Shown in pieces: positions 30,904 through 37,025 of a DNA stretch of 37,025 bases; positions within the stretch are counted from its first letter, which is position 1; the number at the start of each line of letters is the position of its first letter. Position numbers and translations under genes: made by a program. The stretch is taken from the NCBI GenBank assembly GCA_023485505.1, contig JAMCZN010000033.1, forward strand, positions 1 through 37,025, in the 5' to 3' direction. The notes beneath the pieces are model-generated. The model saw only the letters and a list, made by a program, of their open reading frames with translations. It was not told the origin of the DNA and did no database searches. The stretch is from Candidatus Martarchaeota archaeon (GTDB taxonomy: Archaea; Micrarchaeota; Micrarchaeia; Micrarchaeales; Micrarchaeaceae).

Positions 30904-33570
30904 TCACCCGGATTCATCTATCCTCTTCATTACCATCTTATGCAACTGCTTAAGATACCTCCTGCGGTCCTTCATCATTATGACATCGGCGTGCCCAAAC
31001 GTCATCAGGTTGTGGGCAAACGGGCTCGGAAGCGGGGTATTTATCAGGTCCCACTTGAGGTCCTTTTTCTTTATCCTTTCAAGGACCTCTTTCGCGCGCG
31101 GCAGATCCATCACATCGTTCAGTATCTCCCTGTAAGTTTCCTTAAGTATCGGAAAATTAATGTCCATCTCTTCCACCGCCTTCAGTATGAGCTGTGAATT
31201 TATCTGCTGCCTGCTTACGCCTATCTTCCAACCCTTGTAGTTCCTGAGTATCATGAATCCCCTGGCCGCGGCGTGCCTGAATCTCCTCTTCATCAATTCA
31301 GTATTCCGAATGTTGCTTTTTAGCATGTCTTCCAAAGGTTCCGTGTAAAGATCCTTGATTATCTTTGATATCCTCTCGTAGCCTATCCTCGGCTTTTCGT
31401 CAAACACGAGCATGAACCCGTTGTCGCTCACCATCACCCCTATGTCTTCGCCTATGGCCTCTCCCATCTTTATCGCAAATGCCCTGGATAGCGTGTCGTT
31501 CACGCGTCTTCCAAAAAGGGAATGGAATATGAGATAATACTTGTCGCTTGAAATGTCGTTTGTTCCCTCTATAATTAGCATATCCCTGTTCGGTATGTAT
31601 TTAGTGAAAAGGATTTGTTCTACAAAGTAGTTGTATATGGCGGCCTTTGCGTTTTCGTCCATTGGGAACCCATCAAGGAACTTTTCTATGGCTTTTGGCA
31701 TCTTGCCCTTGAGCGCATTTCCTGCCTTCATCTCTTCCTCAAGCAAATTGAAAAGGCCCAACCTAAACTCGCCTATGTAATTCGCAAGCTCGTAACTCAA
31801 CGGCAACTGCTCCGAGAACCATGGCGGTATCGTAGGAGAAGCGGCATTCGCTTCGCTCACGTAGCATTTCATCGCCCTTGAATATTCGAACCGGTACAGA
31901 TGGCCGCCAAGGGCGAACACATCCCCGGGCTTTAGCTTCATTAGAAATTCCTCCTCAATATTCCCGACCCATTTTTTCTTGTTAGAGGCCATCATGACAT
32001 TTACCGCAACCTCGTCGGGTATGGTGCCGAGATTTAGCATGTAGATGACTTTTGTGTACTTGCCCCTCTTTCCGAAGACCTTCTCCTTTTCATCGTACCA
32101 TATTTTTCCATATACCCTTCTGCTTTCCAGGCCGACATAGTTTCCGGCAAGATAATTTATAAGAGACATGAAGTCCCCCCTTTCCAGGTCTTTGTATGCA
32201 TAAACCCTTTTTATCAATTCGTATGCCTCGTCCACGTCCCACTTCTTTACGAGCGCCATGCCCACTATGTGCTGGGCAAGAACATCAAGGGCATTTTGAG
32301 GAACTACAAATGAATCGAGCCTGTGCTCCAGAGCGGAATGGAGCATGACCGTGCACTCGACAAGGTCATCCCTATTCAGCGCTATTACCTCGCCTTTTGC
32401 CGTTTCGTTGTATGAGTGACCGGCTCTGCCGACCCTCTGGATTGCCCTTGTCACGCTTTTCGGGCTGCCAAGCTGCACGACATAGTCTACTGAGCCTATG
32501 TCGACGCCAAGCTCAAGACTGGTGGACGTAACGGCGCACTTGAGGGCCCCCTTTTTCAGCATTTCCTCCACCTCTAGCCTTGATTCCCTTGAAAGGGATC
32601 CATGGTGCGCTGCGATGTCCTCCCCATACTTAAAGCGGCGCTTTAGGTTGAATACTACCCTTTCGGTTCCGCTTCTTGTGTTTGTGAAAATAAGCGTGGT
32701 CTTGCTTTTCGTAATTATCCGGTTGAGTTCCTTGTACATTAGCTCTTCGATCCTGCGGTCGCTGGAATGTATTACATCTTTTACCGGGCTGAACGTCAAT
32801 ACGTCAAACTTCTTGCTCCAAGATGCATCGACAACAGTGCAGTCGTTTGGCTTTCCTTCATCGTATCCCACAAGGTACTTGGCCGCCTCTTCTATGGGAT
32901 AAAGCGTGGCGCCCAATCCTATCCTGGTGAACTTCTTCTCTGTTATGTCCGCAAGACGCTCTATGGAAAGGGATAAATGAACACCGCGCTTGTTGTTTGC
33001 AAGTTCATGAATCTCGTCTATTATCACATACTCTATTGACTTCATGTTCTCTACGAACTTGGATGAGTTCAACAAAATCGCAAGGCTTTCTGGGGTAGTC
33101 ACAAGTATGTTTGGCGGATGCTTCAGCATCGCTGCCCTTTCCTTCTGGGTCGTATCTCCGGTCCTTACTCCGATGGTGACCTGCTTGATGTTCTCTTTTA
33201 TCACATCAGTCCCTTTCTCCTTTTTTATCATCGCATAAATCTCCTCCAGTGGTCTGGTAAGGTTTCTTTGTATGTCGTTGTTCAGCGCCCTGAGTGGAGA
33301 TATGTAAAGGCAGTAGACCTTGCTCTCAAGTTTTCCCTCTATTGAGTAGTCGAAGAGCCTGCTGATTATTGAGAGGAATCCGGACATCGTTTTTCCGGAG
33401 CCGGTAGGCGCGGTCACCAAAAGGCTCTTTTTTTGGCCGATAAGCTTGAACGAGTACCTTTGCGGCGGAGTGAGTTCCTTGAAATTCTTTGTGAACCAGC
33501 TCCTGGCAAACTTGTTCAATACCGAAAGGCTCTCCTCCTCGCTGAAAGGAGTTTCTATGTATCTTATCAT
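30904..33570 (-). CDS. lhr: Lhr-type superfamily 2 helicase
   Basis: An 888-residue ATP-dependent helicase of the archaeal Lhr class. Walker A is APTGSGKT (T56-T61), motif Ib SPLRALNND, motif II DEIH (185-188), motif III GATLYP, and motif VI RVGRAGHS. A WHD/Lhr-core C-terminal region follows. Length fits archaeal Lhr rather than Hel308. It unwinds DNA or RNA-DNA hybrids, linked to repair. The TATA-like TTTTATAC on the minus strand (about 33617-33624) lies about 50 bases upstream, so a short leader with a CTGAT-like site precedes the ATG. Downstream the phosphoesterase is co-transcribed. Confidence 0.93.
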   Translation of the reverse strand: MIRYIETPFSEEESLSVLNKFARSWFTKNFKELTPPQRYSFKLIGQKKSLLVTAPTGSGKTMSGFLSIISRLFDYSIEGKLESKVYCLYISPLRALNNDIQRNLTRPLEEIYAMIKKEKGTDVIKENIKQVTIGVRTGDTTQKERAAMLKHPPNILVTTPESLAILLNSSKFVENMKSIEYVIIDEIHELANNKRGVHLSLSIERLADITEKKFTRIGLGATLYPIEEAAKYLVGYDEGKPNDCTVVDASWSKKFDVLTFSPVKDVIHSSDRRIEELMYKELNRIITKSKTTLIFTNTRSGTERVVFNLKRRFKYGEDIAAHHGSLSRESRLEVEEMLKKGALKCAVTSTSLELGVDIGSVDYVVQLGSPKSVTRAIQRVGRAGHSYNETAKGEVIALNRDDLVECTVMLHSALEHRLDSFVVPQNALDVLAQHIVGMALVKKWDVDEAYELIKRVYAYKDLERGDFMSLINYLAGNYVGLESRRVYGKIWYDEKEKVFGKRGKYTKVIYMLNLGTIPDEVAVNVMMASNKKKWVGNIEEEFLMKLKPGDVFALGGHLYRFEYSRAMKCYVSEANAASPTIPPWFSEQLPLSYELANYIGEFRLGLFNLLEEEMKAGNALKGKMPKAIEKFLDGFPMDENAKAAIYNYFVEQILFTKYIPNRDMLIIEGTNDISSDKYYLIFHSLFGRRVNDTLSRAFAIKMGEAIGEDIGVMVSDNGFMLVFDEKPRIGYERISKIIKDLYTEPLEDMLKSNIRNTELMKRRFRHAAARGFMILRNYKGWKIGVSRQQINSQLILKAVEEMDINFPILKETYREILNDVMDLPRAKEVLERIKKKDLKWDLINTPLPSPFAHNLMTFGHADVIMMKDRRRYLKQLHKMVMKRIDESG

Positions 33571-33642
33571 GATATCAGATGCAGAATACGTCGTAATTCA
33601 GTATTACGGTTGCATGTATAAAACCCTTTCCGAAATCGAAGG

Positions 33643-33660
33643 ATAGTTGTAGACAACTAT
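33643..33660. repeat. Perfect 8-bp inverted repeat after carbonic anhydrase
   Basis: ATAGTTGT and ACAACTAT flank a 2-base centre, starting two bases after the carbonic anhydrase stop codon. There is no T run on the minus strand after it, so either a hairpin terminator-like element or an operator near the Lhr promoter is possible. Confidence 0.5.
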
Positions 33661-33662
33661 GG

Positions 33663-34283
33663 CTACTTTACGAACCTCAACGCACCTGTGCTGGTTTCGT
33701 ATACGCCAAGCCGCACTACAAGAACGCCGTTCTTGACGGCGTCGCGCACAACCTTGCTCCTTGAAAGGAGCTTCCTTATCTCTGCATTTGCGTTGTCCAT
33801 GATCGCGCTATGAAGGTCATGAGCATTCCTCGGATTTGCTTTGATGTTCTCATATATGTCCTTGATCGTCTTGTCCAATGGGGTCTTGATGGGCACCTTT
33901 GCCCTTCTGTCTTTCGATTCCTTCTTCAGTACCTCTTGCGCAGCCGACACCGCCCCGCAGTTCGTATGTGCAATGAACAGGATTAATCCAACTCCAAGAT
34001 GTTCCACACCATATTCTATGCTTCCTATCTCCGGGATGTCCAAAACAGTGCCGGCAACCCTTATCGTAAATGATTCCCCAAGCTTGGCCCCAAAGATATC
34101 CTCTATTGGGACCCTTGAATCCGAACAGCCGACCGCAATATAGCGCGGGTGTTGGGCATTTGAGAGCTCATGTATCAGGCGGGTGTTTTTCCTTTCAAAA
34201 TGTGCGCTTTTCAGCAATATATGGTCTACGACCACCTCTGCGCTTCCCTCTATGGGCCCCTTGGCTTTGGCTTTTGCCGACAT
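33663..34283 (-). CDS. Beta-class carbonic anhydrase
   Basis: A 206-residue zinc enzyme interconverting CO2 and bicarbonate. Zinc ligands are C53, H106 and C109 (CSDSRVP and HTNCGAV), with the D55-R57 dyad in place. ESFTIRVAGTV and GSIEYGVEHLGVGLI are the conserved flanking strands. The N-terminus is short and basic (SAKAKAKG). A TATA box (TTTTATA on the minus strand at 34311-34317) about 31 bases upstream suggests a near-leaderless mRNA. It is divergent from the membrane protein at 34364 and may supply bicarbonate or buffer pH. Confidence 0.93.
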   Translation of the reverse strand: MSAKAKAKGPIEGSAEVVVDHILLKSAHFERKNTRLIHELSNAQHPRYIAVGCSDSRVPIEDIFGAKLGESFTIRVAGTVLDIPEIGSIEYGVEHLGVGLILFIAHTNCGAVSAAQEVLKKESKDRRAKVPIKTPLDKTIKDIYENIKANPRNAHDLHSAIMDNANAEIRKLLSRSKVVRDAVKNGVLVVRLGVYETSTGALRFVK

Positions 34284-34310
34284 GCTACGACTTGGTTCGT
34301 GTACCTTTGC

Positions 34311-34339
34311 TATAAAACCCCATCAGTAAGTTATAAATA
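34311..34339. promoter_or_regulatory. Divergent TATA boxes, carbonic anhydrase and membrane protein
   Basis: TATAAAA at 34311-34317 serves the minus strand (carbonic anhydrase ATG at 34283). TTATAAATA at 34331-34339 serves the plus strand and is centred about 29 bases before the GTG at 34364, which supports that GTG over the ATG at 34391. Confidence 0.5.
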
Positions 34340-34363
34340 TTACTAATAAGTGAGTATATTGCT

Positions 34364-35878
34364 GTGGACAGTATTAAAAAACCAGCAAAAATGTATACTT
34401 ACATCACAATCATAACCTTAATTTTCGTTCTGTCTCTTTCTATATTGACATATGCAGGCTCTGCGGTAAATACCCCTATAGGCATTGGCCCAAATCCAAA
34501 CCCATTGAACTGCAGCGGCGGACCGTGCATTAACAGAGGTCCAGAAATCAACAGCTCCAGCGGCGGAACGGGGGGAGGGGGCTCCGGAGGTGGAGGGTCA
34601 GGCGGCGGAGGGTCAGGTAGCGGCGGAAGCAGCAGCGGAGGCGCAGGAACAACAAGCGGAAGCATAAATGTCAATTATGGCGCAGCGCCAACAGCGTGTT
34701 CATATACGACGCTCACAACAGGAGATGAATATTTCGCACTAGTCAATGGAAAGCAGTTTTCCATACTGCTCAAATACTTAAATAACAATTATGCCGTTGT
34801 TTTGATAAACAACCAGCCGCTTAACATTTCAATAAACCAGTCATTTGAACAATGGGGCACTTCGACGCTGTATTTGCAGCTGGTTGGCATAAGCTACGCC
34901 TCAGTACCGGCTGCGACATTTGATGTTTGCACCTCAAGCTTCGCAGTATCTCAACCGGCATCCAAACTGTCGTTTGCAAATGCGACCCCAACACCTGCAC
35001 CACCACCAAACCACCCAGCATCGGCAAATACAAACGCCACGCTTACCAAATCGACCACATCCAGCAGCACTGCACTGCCATTTGGCCTCGACCAGACATG
35101 GCCGCCAATAGGCGGTGGGTTGCTTACGCTCGCGGCCGTAGGCAGACTAAGAAGGAGGATGGTGCGCGGAAGGAAGCAGCATAAAGCAGAAAATCCAGGA
35201 ATGATAAGGACGTTCGAGGAGCTTGGAGTGCTTGATACCCTCGCTTTCCTCGCCTTGGTAATCTTTTACTTCAGCAACTACACGATCCTGAGCGCTGCGG
35301 TGGCGTTTTCACTGGGAATAATGATCGCTTATACGCTAGACCACATAAGGAGCAGGAATGCATTCGAAGAATACCAGTATGTCAGGAAAGATGGAATGCG
35401 CAGGTACATGGAGGAACTTGGGCTCGGCGAAGCCATAATACTCATTGTGGCGGTGCTGTTCTTCGTCAGCAACATGCTTCTGCTTGGAATAATCACTATA
35501 TTCTTCTTCGGGATAGCCATCGCTTACTTTGTCGATAGGCTGAGGGACGTGAAGCTTCTGAATACGGTGCAGCAGGGGGTGAACGTAGTAGTGTCCGGAG
35601 GCGAGCCGATACTTAGCAAGTATTTTGCTCCAGCAACAACGCAGCAAACGCAGAAACAGCAGCCAAAAGCGCAACCGCAGGAATCGGACGAGCCAATTCC
35701 GGCATCGGCATCAAATAGCAATGTAACTGAACCGCAGGCAGGGATGGAAGATGCAAACATGGAACAGCAGGAACAGGATCAACAGAAAAAAGACATAAGT
35801 ATGGGTCCTGAAGATACAGCCAACGCCAAACAGAAGAAAAAGGCAAAAGGAAGAAAAGATAAAGAGAAAAAGAACTGA
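34364..35878 (+). CDS. Membrane protein with Gly4Ser-type linker and duplicated hairpin domain
   Basis: I do not recognise a family. In 504 residues: an N-terminal hydrophobic segment (about 11-31), then a Gly/Ser-rich stretch (about 65-97) with three consecutive GGGGS units, an outside domain (about 102-195) with several N-x-S/T sites, a Pro/Thr/Ser stalk (about 205-240), and a hydrophobic stretch near 249-260 before RLRRRMVRGRK. Two repeated units of about 46 residues, at 285-330 and 350-396, each EELG plus two hydrophobic helices ending in D-x-R/L-R-S/D, follow. A charged Gln/Lys-rich tail ends the chain. The GTG start is supported by the TATA position. A surface protein with cytoplasmic C-terminus is inferred. 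Confidence 0.75.
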   Translation: MDSIKKPAKMYTYITIITLIFVLSLSILTYAGSAVNTPIGIGPNPNPLNCSGGPCINRGPEINSSSGGTGGGGSGGGGSGGGGSGSGGSSSGGAGTTSGSINVNYGAAPTACSYTTLTTGDEYFALVNGKQFSILLKYLNNNYAVVLINNQPLNISINQSFEQWGTSTLYLQLVGISYASVPAATFDVCTSSFAVSQPASKLSFANATPTPAPPPNHPASANTNATLTKSTTSSSTALPFGLDQTWPPIGGGLLTLAAVGRLRRRMVRGRKQHKAENPGMIRTFEELGVLDTLAFLALVIFYFSNYTILSAAVAFSLGIMIAYTLDHIRSRNAFEEYQYVRKDGMRRYMEELGLGEAIILIVAVLFFVSNMLLLGIITIFFFGIAIAYFVDRLRDVKLLNTVQQGVNVVVSGGEPILSKYFAPATTQQTQKQQPKAQPQESDEPIPASASNSNVTEPQAGMEDANMEQQEQDQQKKDISMGPEDTANAKQKKKAKGRKDKEKKN

Positions 35879-35899
35879 ACCGCTTTTAATCAGCCACAA

Positions 35900-36247
35900 T
35901 CACTTGTAGATTGACTGATATACCTGGCCTTGGTCATCCGTTATAGTTATGCATTCTCCTTCGCACTCTATAAGGCATGCCTGACAAAGTATGCATGCCG
36001 AACCATTTATCGCTACTGACTTCTTTGTATAGTGTTCGTGGCAGGTCTGGTCGTGCCATTTATCATAATAGGTCTTGTCCTCTACCCCTTTCCACTTCTT
36101 GTCTTCCGGTGTGTTGTCAGCGTTAATATAACCCTTTGATCCATCGGGGTCCTTAGCTATCTCTCTCATTTCGAACACAGCAACCGGGCACACATCAAAG
36201 CAATGTGAGCATCCGGTACAATGTGGTTTGTTTACATTCACATCCAT
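35900..36247 (-). CDS. 2[4Fe-4S] ferredoxin with a central insertion
   Basis: A 115-residue electron carrier. The first cluster motif is C10-x2-C13-x2-C16-x3-C20-P, the second C85-x2-C88-x2-C91-x3-C95. Between them lies an insertion of about 60 residues containing the His/Cys-rich WHDQTCHEH (H65, C69, H70, H72), a possible extra metal site, and C99 lies just after the second motif. Archaeal ferredoxins with inserts or zinc sites exist, so this may be a variant of that type. A TATA-like region (TTTTATATAA, minus strand, about 36266-36276) lies about 25 bases upstream. Confidence 0.85.
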   Translation of the reverse strand: MDVNVNKPHCTGCSHCFDVCPVAVFEMREIAKDPDGSKGYINADNTPEDKKWKGVEDKTYYDKWHDQTCHEHYTKKSVAINGSACILCQACLIECEGECITITDDQGQVYQSIYK

Positions 36248-36289
36248 TTCAATCGCCTTCTATACTTATATAAAATTTATAAAGTCTTT

Positions 36290-36343
36290 GCTGAATCTGT
36301 TTACACAGCCTACAAAAAGAGGCTGCGCTAACAGAGATTCAGC
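36290..36343. ncRNA. Strong imperfect stem-loop between ferredoxin and L12
   Basis: GCTGAATC plus TGTT (36290-36301) pairs with AACAGA-GATTCAGC (36330-36343) with a two-base bulge. Inside, CAGCCT (36306-36311) pairs with AGGCTG (36320-36325) around an 8-base A-rich loop. About 18 base pairs in 54 bases is far above the surroundings. It lies 14 bases past the L12 stop, so it may end the ribosomal stalk operon, protect its 3' end, or be a small RNA. Confidence 0.5.
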
Positions 36344-36357
36344 ACTTGGAAATGCAA

Positions 36358-36663
36358 TCAACCAAATAGGCTTGCAAGTCCACCAGCCGCTTCCTCTTCA
36401 CTCTTCTTCTCAGTTTCGGTATCCTTCTTCTGAGCCTGTGCTTGAGCTGCAGGTGCTGCCGCAGCGGGTGCTGCTGCCACTGGTGCGCTTTGTGCGTTCT
36501 TGATTACATCCTTTATGTTCACTCCCTTCAACGAAGACACTATCGCTTTTGCGCGAGCTTCGTCTGGGTTGAACCCGGCCGCCTTCACTACTTCCATGAG
36601 GCTTTTTTCTGATATTTCTTTTCCGGCTGCATCAAGAAGCAATGCCGCATATATGTACTCCAT
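36358..36663 (-). CDS. rpl12: Archaeal ribosomal protein P1 (L12)
   Basis: A 101-residue acidic stalk protein. [19 protein letters not shown] is the dimerisation/L10-binding start, [21 protein letters not shown] follows, then an Ala/Gln-rich hinge, and the GTPase-binding tail ends [13 protein letters not shown]. It recruits elongation factors on the large ribosomal subunit. The ribosome-binding site AGGTGA lies six bases before the ATG. It follows L10 with a 52-base AT-rich gap, the usual L10-L12 order. Confidence 0.96.
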   Translation of the reverse strand: MEYIYAALLLDAAGKEISEKSLMEVVKAAGFNPDEARAKAIVSSLKGVNIKDVIKNAQSAPVAAAPAAAAPAAQAQAQKKDTETEKKSEEEAAGGLASLFG

Positions 36664-36715
36664 AATTTCACCTAATATAATATTTTTATTTTATTTTTTG
36701 TCTTTATTTTTATTT

Positions 36716-37025
36716 TCATTTCGCCTTTGCATCCAGCGCCTTCGCTTCTCCGACAGCGCTTGCGATAAGCCTGTCGACTATTCCAGGTTCGTATACCTTT
36801 GCGCTTGTCCCAAGAGCCATGGCTTCCCTGTATGCGACTCCGATGAAGTTAGATATTGTGTATGAATTCACTATCTTCCTTTCCATGCATACGGTAAGGG
36901 CGCTTGCGAATCCAAGGCCCAACTCATTGAGCACCTGCTCCTGCGTTATTGAAAGTATGTCTTTTGTGAATTGAAGGTTGCCCGCGACTATCACTGTGGG
37001 TTCTATAGAGGCGGTTGAAATGGAT
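36716..37025 (-). CDS. rplJ: Ribosomal protein L10 (P0), C-terminal part
   Basis: The frame runs off the right edge; about 102 C-terminal residues are visible, ending VGEAKALDAKAK. The run EPTVIVAGNLQFTKDILSI is the end of the rRNA-binding domain region. Three amphipathic helices follow (QVLNELGLGFASAL, YTISNFIGVAYREAMAL, GIVDRLIASAVGEAKAL), the spine that binds P1 dimers. The gene stops there: the acidic tail ending in GLGALFG that is usual in archaeal P0 is missing. Its identity is supported by its position directly upstream of L12. Confidence 0.85.
   Translation of the reverse strand, partial: SISTASIEPTVIVAGNLQFTKDILSITQEQVLNELGLGFASALTVCMERKIVNSYTISNFIGVAYREAMALGTSAKVYEPGIVDRLIASAVGEAKALDAKAK

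Noticed and set aside
34560-34660. Gly4Ser linker as possible vector or synthetic contamination
   Set aside because: The surrounding frame, promoter, codon use and membrane domains continue naturally on both sides; no cloning sequence is seen.
1-37025. CRISPR array, toxin-antitoxin pair or restriction system
   Set aside because: No spaced direct repeats, Cas motifs, or recognisable toxin, antitoxin or restriction genes were seen.

Overview
The window reads as a compact archaeal chromosome segment of moderate GC content. A DPANN lineage is the best guess, and Micrarchaeota-like is an inference only. Direct archaeal evidence includes the two subunits of DNA polymerase D, an archaeal P-stalk protein (P1/L12), FEN1, an MBF1-type factor, diphthine-ammonia ligase, a tRNA-Tyr with C1-G72 and an intron at position 37/38, GGTGA-type Shine-Dalgarno sites, and TATA boxes about 25 to 30 bases before many start codons (leaderless genes). 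The pilin-like N-terminus SAMEYLMTYGWAIL on a surface protein is a motif I associate with DPANN archaea.

Layout. Bases 1-5581 form a DNA-damage and nucleotide-sanitation neighbourhood: a partial EndoQ-like PHP nuclease and an endonuclease III on the minus strand, then a plus-strand run of MBL-fold hydrolase, XTP/ITP pyrophosphatase, a second endonuclease III, Dph6, a radical SAM protein of the SplB class, and an aminotransferase. Bases 5582-9986 hold a PEP-utilising swivel-domain protein with no ATP-binding domain, tRNA-Val, a 20-residue lysine-rich micro-ORF with a hairpin, an unknown protein paired with a HAD phosphatase, and a tandem-HTH Lrp-like regulator. Bases 10003-12801 encode a striking Cdc48-like double AAA+ ATPase fused to a multi-span membrane domain. 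Bases 12902-17270 carry tRNA-Tyr, HIT, Nudix, tRNA-Asp, GNAT, a DUF429 protein, a methyltransferase and a ferritin-VIT1 iron transporter.

Bases 17370-28497 are a replication and repair region. UPF0147, DP1 and DP2 form an operon, followed by the debris of a short-chain dehydrogenase, PolX, a degenerate transglutaminase-like protein, a 39-residue basic protein with Hsp20, a pilin-LamG surface protein, and an MBF1-FEN1 operon. Bases 28618-37025 hold a site-2 protease, an Lhr helicase with its metallophosphoesterase, a beta carbonic anhydrase, a membrane protein with a natural Gly4Ser linker and a duplicated hairpin, a di-cluster ferredoxin with an insertion, a strong intergenic stem-loop, and the L10-L12 stalk genes, L10 running off the edge.

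The genes are tightly packed: several convergent pairs abut or overlap by their stop codons. No CRISPR array, insertion sequence or integrase is visible. The candidates I consider most novel are the membrane-anchored AAA+ ATPase, the catalytically dead transglutaminase beside PolX, the pilin-LamG adhesin, and the L10 lacking the acidic stalk tail.
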